A DNA stretch of 64,000 bases from Heliocybe sulcata (lineage: Eukaryota; Basidiomycota; Agaricomycetes; Gloeophyllales; Gloeophyllaceae). A program made the translations under genes and the position numbers. The stretch is taken from the NCBI GenBank assembly GCA_004369045.1, contig ML213510.1, positions 89,836 through 153,835 on the forward strand, written 5' to 3'. How positions within the stretch are numbered: the first letter of the stretch is position 1; each line of letters opens with the position of its first letter. Below, piece after piece: positions 23,558-37,483 of this stretch. The notes under the pieces were generated by a model. That model did not search any database, was not told where the DNA came from, and worked only from the letters and a program-made list of their open reading frames with translations.

Positions 23558-23806
23558 GTCTCTCTTCGCTTTCTTTTCCCTTGTTTATCCTGTAAAATCA
23601 GTCTTTGCGGAGCAACATACGAATATAATCTGAGGTACAATCCACATAGTCCTTTCCTGTATAGTTCAGCGAAACTGGAGATACTCCGAACTCGTGCCAG
23701 CCTCGCCGTCGCATCATATGAACGTATAAAAGAACTTATTTTTGCACTGGGCCTATTATGCATCCTCTGTGCCCACTCTCTCCCCCGACAGTCATCGCTA
23801 TATAGT

Positions 23807-25954
<2,148 letters not shown>

Positions 25955-26079
25955 CGAGGACAGACGGGGGGGATGGTACGGGCGACCGGGAAAATCGAGT
26001 TTCGGTGACAACGTTCGTGTTATTCCAGCTCCGCCCCAAACGTGCCGCATCCTTCCGAACGCCTTCCCTCCCGCTGTGC
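25955..26079. promoter_or_regulatory. Short bidirectional promoter, ATP1 / bL21m
   Basis: Only 125 bases separate the ATG of ATP1 (minus) from the most upstream ATG of the bL21m gene (plus). Both products act in mitochondria. Shared control is inferred from spacing only; no specific factor site was identified. Confidence 0.5.
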
Positions 26080-26594
26080 ATGGGCGTGCCCATGGCCAAT
26101 CTCCTAAAACGTATGTTCTCTTTGACTTTTACCTTTCATCTTTCGCTCATTACGGACCAGTTGGTGGCCTGCGACAAGTTTCTGCGAGAGCGCTGCATAC
26201 CCAACCCACGTCGACGAGCTCCGCACTTGCACTCATCAGGTCACAACCAAACCAATATGTCATTGCTTCGTTAGCCGGGCGAAAATACCTGCTCGCGCCC
26301 CGCGACCTTCTCACTGTCCCTCGAATGAACGATGTTCGAGTTGGTGACGTGCTTGCGTTATCCGAAATTCATGAAATTGGCTCCCGCGAATTCACACTCA
26401 GAGGCGACCCAATTATTCCAAAGGATGCCGTCAAGGTCGCAGCGACGGTCGTGGAACACACGAAGGGCAAAATGGAGATCATTGTGAAGAAGAAGCGGAG
26501 AACAGGCTACGTGAGGACCATAAAGCACAAGCAGCCATACACTCGTCTTCGCATAGGGACCATAGACGTCGCCGTACCAGAAGAAGTATCATAG
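26080..26594 (+). CDS. Mitochondrial ribosomal protein bL21m
   Basis: Two exons (26080-26110, 26161-26594) encode about 154 residues. After a presequence-like start (MANLLK, then GGLRQVSARALHTQP) comes the L21 domain: YVIASLAGRKYLLAPRDLL, VGDVLALSEIHEIGSREFTL and AATVVEHTKGKMEIIVKKKR, with TIKHKQPYTRLRIG near the end. An in-frame ATG at 26092 is an equally possible start. Without splicing the frame stays open upstream to 25761, but that would run through the ATP1 first exons. The GTATGT donor at 26111 gives a better presequence. The protein belongs to the large mitochondrial ribosomal subunit. The stop is 36 bp from the PRP40 stop (convergent). Confidence 0.9.
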
Positions 26595-26630
26595 TTGTGC
26601 ATGTAATCCGAGCTACAGCTAAGTCTGGTT

Positions 26631-29600
26631 TCTATATCTCTCCTTCTTCCGGAGTCTCTTCCCTCACCGGGGCAGGAGGTGGTGCCGGTTCGCCATTGCG
26701 CTCCGCAAGTTCGGGATCATGTCTTGCTCTCTGAAACTGCAATGAGGACCAGGTAGTTTTGGATCAAACGCTACGTACCTTCTCCGCTCTCTCGTCATAT
26801 TCTCGATCACCGTAAACGCTGCGCTCTCTCTTGTCCCTTGGTTCCTCGCGATACACCGACGCGCTACGCTCGCGAAAAGGCGGAGGTATGCCACCTTCGT
26901 ATGCCGTAGCATGCACAGGGACCTCCTCCCACTCCCTTGCACCGTAGGCAGATCCATACTCGGATCGCGATCCCCGTCGATCCTTCGGCTTGTCATCCCT
27001 CTCCTTGTCATACTCGAAGTCGCGATGGTGCTTCGAGGAGCGGTAATAATCCCTGGTCCGGTCCCTCTCTTTGTCCTTCTCCTTGCTGAAGTCCCTCTCC
27101 CGCTCACGGTCACGGTATTCCCGAGAAGAGCGGGGAGCAGGATGTTCATACTCGTCGTACCCTCTGCGACTGTGGTGCCTCGAGCTCCGAGCGTCGTGCT
27201 CCTTCTCACGTTCACGGTATGGTTCCCGTTCCCGCTTTCGGTCTCTTTCCTCGTCTTTGTCTCTGTCGTCCCGGTGATCCTTCGTCGATGGCTCTTTACG
27301 CTTTCGACTAGTCGTTGATCCCCCGTCCTCAGAAGCCTCCTTCTCGCGGAGACGTTCCTAGGTGGAATGAGAGCAGGCGTACTCTCATGGAGCCACATTA
27401 CGTACCTTTTGCCTCTTGATGTATTTGGTGAAGGCCGCTCTCCTGCCCTCATCTTCCAGCGCCTTGTACTCGGGCAGATGCTCCATAAGAGGCACAGCCT
27501 AGGAAAGGTAATGAGAGTGTAAGCTGGTATTCTGTGAATAAACATCAAATAACTCACGTCTTCGTAAGACATGTTGAGATCGATGGGCTCAGACAACTTC
27601 TTGAGAGCGTAGCGTAGATCATCTTGCAAATGGCGCTGCTTCCTCTCAGTGCGACGTCTGTCATCCTCCTGCTTCTTGATAGCTTGGTCCCGCAGCTAAA
27701 ACAACATGTTCAGCCTTCCGATGACACCCGTCAGCCGTCGCATAACGCACTGTCTTGAAGACCTCCTGCAAATCCACGTCGCTTAGGGAACGTACACCAT
27801 CGTCCTCCTCCCTTCTAACAACGGCAACGAACTCGTCGAGCTTCGTATCAGAAGTGACGATAAAGCCCTTATTCTGCTCATCCGCCTCGCCGTTCGGGTT
27901 CTCCGCACTTCCGGCACTGGCATTCTTCGCGTTATGCTTGGAGATGGCACCCTCCACAATGATCACCTTGGCATCCAGCTTCTGGTCCAAGCCATCCACG
28001 AGGTCCCAAAAGAGTTCTAAAGGGTTCGAGCCGGGTTTGCCCAGCATGTTAAGGTACCGCTCGTCATCCTTGAAAAGTGGATAGATCGTCTTCCATTTCG
28101 TACGAGCCTTGATTTTTCCGTCCTCCACCAAGCCATGGAGCAGACTCTGCGACGAAATTCAAGTTCACGGGTAGCTCGCAAGTCAGGTGAGTACATGCGC
28201 ACCTTGAATCCTTCTCGTGCCTTCCGCTCCTTCCTCGTTTTCTCCACCTGATTCCTTCTCATCTGCTCCTCGAACTCTCGTTCTCTAACACGGCTGTAGT
28301 CTTCGAATGCCAACAGAATATCGAGCGTAGGCAGCTTTTGAAGCTCAGAGTCGTTCTTCCACTCCTCAGAGTCAACAACAAGTTGGTGGGCAGTGCGCCA
28401 CCGGGTGAGGACGTCGACGTCTAGTTGCTTGAACAGGCTGACTACCTTGGAGATGCTGCGCGAACGAGCAGCTCGTGTCTCTTGCTACGGCACCGCGTAC
28501 CCACGTATGAGATCAAAATCCCTTCTCGGTTAGAAAGGTAAGACGCACCACTTCCCGCTGCTTCAACTCTGCCACGTACTCTTCGAAGATGAGCCTACGC
28601 TCGGCTTCAAGTTTGGCTTGCTGCCAGATGGGATGTTGAGCGAAAAGCTTGTCCGCAGTCGTAAAAGTTGTATAGTGAAAGACTAGCGGATTGCCTTTGA
28701 GCATGTTACGAATGGCGGGTCGGAGCTTCGAAAGACGGGCGTCCCTTTCTTCTTGTTCCTTGGCTCTGAGAGCGTCCGTGTACTGCGACAGGGTAAGATC
28801 GCACGGCGTGAAAATATCAAGATTACTCACCTTCTGCCAAGCTGCCTTCTTCTCTGCTAGGGTGTTCAAAGCCTTGTACAACGGGTCAGTGATAATCGTC
28901 CTCATCGTCTGATCCCAAGTCCAGTTCGCATCCACACCAGCCTTCCTCAAGAGATGCATGAAGGCCTTCTCTCCCTCCTCGTACGTCGTAAAACCGTTAT
29001 GCGGAATGACAGGGTCGTCGGGAAGGTTAGGCCGCGCAGGCAGGACGCTTTGAGCCTGGAAGGGTAGCTGACCGGTATGGAGACCAACAGCGCCGTTGGT
29101 GCCGTTGAGAGGAGACTGCACATTATTTGCGTTTAAGGACATATCAGAGCCTCCATTGGGCACTAGAGCACCTTGTACAAGACTACCCGCTGCTGGCCTA
29201 TGATACGTTGAGCGAAGGCGTCAACAGGAACCACACGCCGAGAGAATGACAAGTAGACTTACGCAGGAACCAATGATTGCTGCGAAGTTGCATTGTCCCT
29301 TTCGACATTCTCCAGGAGAAGTAGTAACTCGTCGGGCATGTCCCATTTGGACTCCTTGGACTCGGTCTAAAGGAGGATGTCAGATGCACATGAATTCAGT
29401 GTTCAAGAAACTGACATTGTAGTAGTATTTGCGGCCACTTGAAAAGTACTCTTTCCATTTCGTCTGATTGAGAGCGCGCTGGAACGGTCCGCATTGAGCG
29501 GCGTTCCAAAGACGTTTCACAATCCACGCACCTCGAAAGGAGTTTTTAAGTCTAGAAAATGGTTGGTCAGAAGACCATATCATGCTTGATATGTTTCATG

Positions 29601-29743
29601 CTCACCATCTGGTTTCTCCCAGACGCTCTCTTTTGTAAGAGCATTGAACCAGTACGTACGGCCCTCCGGGTTGCGATGCTCCGTCTATCTGATGTTAGAA
29701 GGAGCATGCAGACACACACTATGAGACATACCCAGCTACTCAT
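26631..29743 (-). CDS. PRP40: PRP40, U1 snRNP splicing factor (WW and FF domains)
   Basis: The gene is a long many-exon minus-strand model. Two N-terminal WW domains are visible. The first runs from MSSW (29743) through [19 protein letters not shown]. The second has [18 protein letters not shown], then [15 protein letters not shown] Pro/Ala/Asn linker follows, then several FF domains; the first is seen in [20 protein letters not shown] and [17 protein letters not shown], others in [13 protein letters not shown] and in [20 protein letters not shown]. The C-terminal about 200 residues are extremely charged (Arg, Glu, Asp, Ser repeats), ending [10 protein letters not shown]. Prp40 bridges U1 snRNP and branch-point proteins during early spliceosome assembly. 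The exact count of FF domains and some internal borders were not resolved. Confidence 0.92.
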
Positions 29744-31560
29744 AGGATAAGGCGGGCGCTAGCACGGAAGAGTCGAGCGAAGAGAGAAGGATTGGTGCAG
29801 TACAGTGTGCGAAGACGAGAGCCCTCGACCGTTACTGTTATGGTCACACATCTTCTTTCGAATGTACATTTCAGCTTTGTTTCAGCTCCCCTCTATCCTA
29901 AGCTGAGCAGTTGTCGCCCCAGTTTCTCTGTCTGTGGAAGACTGCGCTACAATGGCCTTCTCTCTGTACCGTTCTTCGATCTCGGGGATATCATTGTGAC
30001 CAGGAACATCGTACATATGCCGATCACAACAGCAATTATTGTCGACAGACAGGATGTCATCCCTATGCTCCTCATGTGGATGCCATGGACCAGTATGTCC
30101 AACAGATTCACATTCTTCGATCCCGTCACTGCTCCTCTGCATAGGAGTCCATTCTCTGTGGCACCCTAGTGACATGCAATTGCCAGCTCCTCTCGCGCAA
30201 ACTGGATGAGGGGTTTGTTTCAAGGCTCAGGACCGTTCGCATAGCATGCTGCAGTCTTTCCCTGCCCTTCTGAGTGGCTAGGCTCACCAGAGCCACGGCG
30301 CGCAGCGGGCATCGTATGCGAAGTAAGCTTCGGCCTTTGCCTAGAGCGCGTCGAACAGCTTTCATTCGAAGACTCTGCGAGAATCATGCATGACTTCTCA
30401 CATAGGTTGATATCAAGGGGACTTACCTCGGCTGCATATCTTCCTTTGAGCCTTGCATCCCCAACGCCGTGTTTGCCTCTCCCAGCGAAGACATCTATAG
30501 CCGTACCCGGTACACGGAGAGTATTACCGCCGAGTCAATGTCTGTCCGAAGGATAAAGCGAGCTATGCCCGCACCCTTCCTGCACCTTCAATAGGCTTGT
30601 AATTCATTCGAGGGATCCCCTTCATATACCTCTGTCCCGCAACCGAAGCGCGATTTTTGCTCATTTTGAACAGCAACTTCAACTCACCGTCTCTTAGAGT
30701 GGGTAGTGAATGCGAGGCCGACGCTCATCTCCTGGTCAACCGACCGCGTCTCCCGCCTGGTCTATCCTCCCCTCCCCCGGACTATCTGGCGTCGCATCCG
30801 CCTTAGCGCTTCTCCTGCGAATTGCAGCCTTGGTCTGTGGAATTGATTCGTTTGCTTACATCACGACCAAGTGAAGCTTCGCGGACCAGACGGTACAGCT
30901 GGAGTGGCCAACTGGGCAGTAGCAAGCAGGTCCCATTTCTGCGCATTGCGACCGGCAGCGATCGCGAGGCAGTCATCGCGTCAGCTCGAATAGATCACCC
31001 AGGTGCGGTGAATGAAATGTTATCCCCGGGTTTGCACTCCCATTTCTCGTAGCCTGTTCCAACTGGCTCGAGATCTGGCAGCCCATCCGTACGGGCATAC
31101 AAAGGGACGACTAACTCTTGGTTTACAAAAGCCAGCGTCACGGAAACAGGCAGCTCGTACAGTTTCATCTGAACCCGCAGTATGACGACCCTGCTTTGAT
31201 TGGGCATAGAGAGTGTGTGGGTCTTCTGCTCTATGAATCCTTAGTCTCCTCCAACTCCGGATCTTCTCCAGCCTGCCGCACCGGGCATGTCGAACAATGT
31301 CGGACTTATGAAACTCGGGTCCTTTTGGCCGACAGGTGGAGGGGAGCTCCAGATTGTGTCTGAGATAATGGAACAAAGACTACTTGAGATATCTCCGGAA
31401 AGATTGCGCACTGGAGTAGACGTTTCCGACTACTACCTGCTCAAGTGGCGTTTCTATCATTTCTGGAGGGTACAGGGTGTATGACGGTACCGGCCTGCCA
31501 TCTGTGACCTTTGCATCATCGGCTATCACGCTTCCTCGTACCAACCGTACCTATCCGTAT
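29744..31560. other. 1.8-kb gap, no recognisable gene
   Basis: Several frames of 60-125 codons exist on both strands (for example 29792-30169 plus and 30995-31207 minus), but none resembles a family I know or joins by good introns. The part near 29,744 is the PRP40 promoter. A short hydrophobic frame is present at 29947-30129 minus. The region could be decayed coding DNA. Confidence 0.4.
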
Positions 31561-33491
31561 TCAAGGCACTAAGCTAGATGATTGTGAGCCTTCGATGCTG
31601 GTCCTATGCAATAATGCGTCAGATCTCTCTCTTGGTATCCGTGCGACGCGGCGTACCTCTGCGTCAGGATCTGCGCTGGGGTGACCAGACAACGGCACTA
31701 CTTGGATGCGAGGCTGTGTGCCTCTGAGCGACACACGGGCATTGAGGTAGGCAAGGAGCGCATTGAGATACACTGAAGAAAAGTACGTCAGAACCTGAAG
31801 CGGTCGCTGGATCCAGAGGTAACATGTAACATACATTTGCCAGTAACGAGGTATATCCCTATGAATGTGAGGCTTTGAGGACTGGTTGCATACTGCAAGA
31901 TGAGTTGTTGGTCAAGCTGCGCGTCGCCCTCTACTAGCCGTGACTGCACACTCACGGCAATGAGACTCGCTAAGGCGCAAGTACTAGAGATGCTTGTTGT
32001 CAAAACCCGTCTCGCTTATGCAACGGTGCCACAGCACTACGTACGATGTTAGTGCTCCTGTGTGAACACTAAATATGATAAGGGTGGAAAGTAGGGAATT
32101 TGTTCTGGAAAGGTATGGGCAATTAGCGGACGCAGCATAGGCAGGGGTAACATTCCGCACGCTTTGAACTGCGTGCGACCCTTCCAGAGGTAAGTGCAGA
32201 GAGAAATCGCGATCATGGCATCCGCCACCACGAACGAGGAGAAACTGAGATACAAGAGCATCTAATTGGTTGTAAGCCGGTGGTCAACTGCTTCGGAGGG
32301 CGACGCACAGCTATAGCAGAAAGTCCTGGAAAGGATCTTGCTTGGGCCCTGAAATTATGTCAGTCGGAGCGCCTATTGTGCGCTCGGGATCACCCACACT
32401 TTGACTGAAGCACCTGGGCGGTGGTTAAGGCATCGCATTGAGATCCCAGGGTAACACCTTACCTGTCGCAGAAGCTGGAGAAAGTTCATCCACCATCCGA
32501 CAGTCAGCTTTGGCAAGCTACGACCACTCACCGAAAACCAATAAAGTCAATATAATCTGAACGCCGAGAATTCAGTGTGGGGAGAAGTACACCTCGCTGA
32601 CTGCTTACGATTGCGGCCAAAAGAGGTCGATTTCTTCCACTGACTGGAAATTTGATAGCAATTACAATCTTCGTTAGGTTACAATAAGACCTTCACACTT
32701 ACTTAGCCAGATTCTGGATGTGAAGATGCTATTTGTAATGGGTTAGCAAGGTAAGGCAGTGCGTGGGGGAGGCTTACAGACAAACGTATGATCATGTCGT
32801 TGGTATACTGCATGAGATTTAGTCGGTACTCCGCATTCGGAGAGCGAATCTTGACCTACAGTAACGATAACAAGTGCCTAGACAAAAGAGCTTATCATGA
32901 AAGTTCAGGTTGCACTAAGTGGGAGATGAATATACCACAATACTCCTGTAATGCCCAAATCAGTGAGTTTGGAAGAATGCATGAACGTGCTTCTGATAGT
33001 ACCAGTCAATTAACAGCAGTGACCGTTTGCGGACGCGACCCATAATGAAATAGTGATAGCCAAGGTACGTGGCAATGGCCATATGTAGCGTATCGAGTGT
33101 CCTTTAAGAATATCTGAGTGACTTCGACAGTGAACATGGCAACTTCGACAGCCTTACCAAAGGAAGCATATCTGGAAGGCGCGAGGCTCCAGATTAGCTC
33201 TCCGCATGCAAACTAAAAGCTGGAAACCTACGATGGCCCTAAAACTCGGAGAGTCACGACGAGAGCCACGAAGATAGGCCAACATTTGAGCAGTGGTAAG
33301 ACCATACAATCTTCCGATATAAGACCAAACCTCAGAAATATGGATGAACCCGTAAATATCAAGCGCACTCACATGAAAGCCACGAAATCGCCGATGAATG
33401 CAGGCCCAAGCAGGCTGGGCAAAGAGATGGCGTCTGTAGCCATGCTGGACAGAGAGAATGAGATGCCAGATGAAGCTATTGTCTCCTTCAT
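31561..33491 (-). CDS. DUF6534-type multi-pass membrane protein, copy B
   Basis: A second DUF6534 locus, on the minus strand. The start region has SLPSLLGPAFIGDFVAF, then LYGLTTAQMLAYLRGSRRDS, closely matching copy A. DTLHMAIATYLGYHYFIMGR and LLLIDWYY follow. The DUF6534 core is FVVADAMIAISLCTYLWKGR, with VHTGALTS, CALASLIA and the C-terminal LYLNALLAYLNARVSLRG. A polar tail ends SIEGSQSSSLVP. All parts are present in the family order, so it looks whole. Introns are many and short, and the middle exons (32,300-32,800) are only outlined. A second ATG about 16 codons downstream of 33491 is an alternative start. The function is unknown; predicted location is a membrane. Confidence 0.68.
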
Positions 33492-35402
33492 TTTATAGTC
33501 TTTTGGCGTTCATCACGTTTGAGGACATCGGCGCATCAACACATCAGCACGCCAACACTAACGGAATCCCCTGACGGGCCTTGACATTTCCCGAGACTGA
33601 GCCTTCAAAAGGGGCCTTAGGACAACGAAGACGTTTGACAGCCTGAGCACAGTTGAAGATCGTTCATTCAGTTGAAGCAGCCTGTGTAAGCTCGGGTAGG
33701 TACGGCATAATGTACCCGTGAAGGATTGCTCGGCGTCTCTCTACAAGCGGCACATCAATCAGTGGCACGACACGGTGCGCAACATCACCATGGACTGAAA
33801 CGCATGCACAGTCACATAGCGAAGGCATCAATGCGAATCATTAGTTACGGTCAGGCACCGCCGACAACCTTCCATCATCACTCCAAGTCGCTGACTGTGC
33901 TCGAGCCCCCGTAGCACACGGCATGGAAGCGCCCATGCGCGATAGAGGCAGCTTTGAGCGAACACAATGCATTACTCGCGCAGTTCTCCCGCACAGGTAA
34001 CATGATAGGTTTCGAAGCTGACCGACTGCGAGAGGACCCAAATCCACTCGTTCAAGTATCGAGATATTGAGCGACAATCGTACAGGCTTAAGCGCTGGAA
34101 TTACTTCAGATATAACCCGAGTGAGGTTAGGAAGAACAGATGGCGCTTCCGAGACGAAGCCAAGAATAGACGAAGGGCCCTGTTTGATTGCAGTAAAGCT
34201 ATCTCCTGCTTCACCACTGAATGAGCTCGAGGATATATCCAGCACGAATCGATCATGACCCACCACGCTAACAATAGCAAAAGCCTTCCGCCAAGAAGCA
34301 GATTACAAGGTTAACTATGCTGCGGCAACTTGGTGATAGCCCGATCTAAGCTGCCGGGGAATCTGACCGCTGCACGTTACCACTCCCACGTCTGGCCATG
34401 GCAGGGCATACGTAGGAGGGTTCTCATCGCGGATAGGCTGCAACAAAGGAGTGCGTGCTTCCACGATAGGCCGGACCCTTTGTGCCTCGCGGCGCGTAAA
34501 GTTGGTACACGAAGGAGAACCATCCTCGCCTGGTGCAACATAAAGCGAGTCGGAACTGGGTTTGGAAGCACAAGCCTAATCCCGTCGAGAACTGCTGCGA
34601 AGCCTAGTAGCGAACGAGATAGAAGGCCGTAGGGGTTTCCACCCCGGTTCATTTCCCATGGCAGAATAGGTAGAGCAATAGCCGATGTCGAAGCAGGCCT
34701 GGGACTTCCGCGGACGAGACCGGCATGCTTCCTCGCTGCCGGCGGGCTTCTTAGTGAACGAGTCTGGGAGTGAGGAGGTGGGCGAACGCGGTCCAAGAAA
34801 ATACTAGTGGAGGGCATCTCCTGCACCCCCCGGACTATGACATTGAGGAACGAAGTGGGTCAGAGGCCGGAGCTGCGCCCAAAATTAGATGATACGGACG
34901 AGAACCGCGTACATTGCAACTACAGTAAGTCCTAGATCGCAGGGTCCTGGTACCATCCGCACCAAATCAGCGCATCTCCCAGTCCAACATTCTCTCATCG
35001 GGTGCACTACTCCGGACGCCACCACGATTATCGCAGCCAAGAGCGCCACTATCCTTCCCAAACATCCAAACGCGTCCAAGCGTCGATATCGGATAAGGTT
35101 CACAATCCAGGGTTGCGCCCCATTCCCGAGGACGGCGTCACGCCTTCAAGATGCAAGGAGCAGCGGACAGATTTCACAAAGAGAATAATTTCGTAAAGAT
35201 ACAAAACGATCATTGCCATGCATCAAATCGAGTCGTGTGGGATATATGTAATCATACACATTAATCGTGAGCTGTGCTAAGTGAGGTGTGTCGCGTCGCG
35301 CGTCGTGAACGTCAACGTCCGTCCCATCCTATCCAAACACCCATTCACCAAATAAAAATCAACCAACCCGAATTTACAAGTACAGCAAACCCGGCGGCCC
35401 TT
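33492..35402. other. 1.9-kb gap with hydrophobic minus-strand frames, unresolved
   Basis: Minus-strand frames at 34885-35103 (with the hydrophobic run IVALLAAIIVVASGVV), 34377-34826 and 33841-34266 have protein-like composition in places. I could not join them with convincing introns or name a family. It may be an unrecognised membrane-protein gene or decayed coding DNA. Confidence 0.3.
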
Positions 35403-37208
35403 TTACACCTTCTCCTCCGAGTGCTCGTACACCTGCCCAGAGCCCCCCTTCTCGTGCGCAAGGTCCGACGGGTGCACGTCGTTCGCAATAAGCTCCTTGC
35501 GGTACGCAACGGAACGAATCGGCGTCGTGTTCTGGTACAAGATATCCACCTGCTCGAGGGAGAGACCCTTGGTCTCGGGGATGCAGAAGTACGTGAAGAT
35601 GATGCAGCACGCGCAAGTGGATCCCCAGACGAAGAACACCTTGACGCCAAGGTCCGCGTTCCCTGGGCCGCTATTGACCAAGTAGGGTGCTAGTAATAGA
35701 GATAAGCGTCGACACAAGTCAAATGGTGAGATGTACGTACTGGCATAGCCGATACCAAAGTTCCAGAGCCAGTTGGAGGCGGTGGCGAGGGACATGGCCT
35801 TGGCACGGACCGCGAGGGGGTAGATCTCACCAACGACGACCCAAGCAATGGGACCCCAGGTGGAGGCAAAGAAGGCAATGTATATGCAAACAAATGCAAT
35901 AAGCACCTTCTGGCCCGCAGCATTGTCGACGGAAACGGTGACACCGACGATGGCGACAAGGAACTCGCAAATGGTCATGCCAATCGCACCGACCAAGAGA
36001 AGACGCCGGCGGCCGAACCGCTCGACACCCCACATGCCCGGGAGGGTCATGAAGACGTTGACAACGTTGGTCGCGACGCTGATCAGGAATGCGTTCCTGA
36101 TACCAGAGTTCTGGAAGAAGGTGGTGCCGTAATAGAAGATGAAGTTGATGCCGGTGAGCTGCTGCCAAGCTTGGAGGAAGATGCCAGTGAGGGTACGGAA
36201 ACCGATCTTGTTCGAACCGCCGCGGAAGCAGTCAGCGTACGAGTGCTCGCCGAGCGCCTCCTCGGCCCTCAAGTTCTCCCTGATATCCGCCAGTTCGGTT
36301 TCAACCTCGGGATCGTTGATATCAAGAGAAGTGAGACGGGACATGGCCTTGGCTGCGTCGGCGTCACGGCCGCGCTTGATAAGCCAGCGGGGTGACTATT
36401 GATGATGGTAAGTACATAGACTCAATCATGAAGGGGAAGGACTTGCCTCGGGCAGGAAGGTCATGCCGACGGAGAGGATGAGAGCCCAGATGAACTGAAT
36501 GGAGATTGGAATGCGCCATGCAGAGTGGTTGGCGCGTTCGGATGTCGCGTTGTTGATGACGGAAGCCAGCAGGAGACCGATGGTAATCGCCCACTGATAG
36601 GCAGAGACCACGGCGCCACGGATCCACTTTGGCGCGCACTCTGACTGGTACATGGGGACGAGGGTGGAAATGATACCGACGCCGAGACCGGCAAAGACAC
36701 GGCCGACGACGAAGAGCGGTATGCTGGTTGAGCCTGTTTGCATGGCGACACCGATACAGAAAACGAGGCAGGCAGAGATGACACCGTACTTTCTGCCCAG
36801 ATGATCGGCAATAGGAGCGCCAAGAAGGGCGCCTGGGGAAAGAGATGAGTGAGAGTATACAGAGACGGGGTAAAATGACATACCGAAAAAGGTACCGGCG
36901 GAAAGGATGGAGACGACGAGAGACTGAGTTGAGGAGGTGATACCGTAGCCGCCGCACAGGTTATAGGCCGATGGATCATAATGTCCAAATGTGTGTAGCC
37001 AATCGCACATGGCTTGAATGCCAGAGATGACACCGGTATCGTAACCGTAGAGAATACCACCAAAGGCGGCAAAGGATGTCTGGTAACATTATGTGAGACG
37101 GGCGCTAGTGGCGGAGAGGGAGCTGCGTACCATTAGGACGCCAGCCAATTTAGACTTTGGGGCATTGGCGCCGATGCCAGCGCCCGTAGCAACGGGACCA
37201 CCAACCAT
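35403..37208 (-). CDS. Hexose transporter, MFS sugar porter family
   Basis: Five exons (37208-37131, 37079-36884, 36832-36447, 36395-35741, 35689-35403) encode 533 residues with twelve predicted membrane helices. Sugar porter motifs are FGGILYGYDTGVISG in helix 1, DHLGRKYG in loop 2-3, GRVFAGLGVGIISTLVPMYQ, PESPRWLIKRGRD, QQLTGINFIFYYGTTFF in helix 7, ERFGRRRLLL, GPIAWVVVGEIYPL and PETKGLSLEQVD. The protein imports glucose or related hexoses across the plasma membrane; substrate and affinity cannot be read from sequence. The third intron (36446-36396) begins GCAAGT, a GC donor needed to make PESPRW. A TATA-like box and paired CCCCGC sites lie upstream. Confidence 0.93.
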
Positions 37209-37300
37209 GGCTAGAAATGTTCGCGATGAGGGAGGAGTGCGAAGGACTTTGCGACCTGGGAAGGGGGCAAGCGACAAGGGAAGGGGGAGCGCTACGGGCG

Positions 37301-37310
37301 GCTTTTATAG
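37301..37310 (-). promoter_or_regulatory. TATA-like box of the hexose transporter gene
   Basis: The minus strand reads CTATAAAAGC, 93-102 bases before the hexose transporter ATG. It is the best TATA match in that promoter. Placement suits a core promoter, but the transcription start is not known. Confidence 0.5.
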
Positions 37311-37465
37311 CGAGAATGGGCGGGCATTGGGTTGACAGGCTGAAGGGGTGCATGTGGAAGTAACGGAATGTGACATGGAGTCACGTACGATCGGTGATGA
37401 TCTTCTATCTCAGGAACGGTTCCAGAGCGCCGGGTCCGAGTTTCCCAGTCTCCTGTTTCTTGATG

Positions 37466-37483
37466 CCCCGCACCCCGCTGGGG
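37466..37483. promoter_or_regulatory. Paired CCCCGC sites, possible Mig1/CreA binding
   Basis: The motif CCCCGC occurs twice within 13 bases (37466-37471 and 37473-37478), the second followed by TGGGG. It lies about 260 bases before the hexose transporter start. Fungal glucose repressors of the Mig1/CreA family bind SYGGRG sites, often in pairs. The role here is inferred from sequence and position only. Confidence 0.4.

Noticed and set aside
26911-27318. Plus-strand frames rich in Ser, Arg and Leu
   Set aside because: They are the antisense of the charged Arg/Glu/Asp tail of PRP40, not a separate RS protein.
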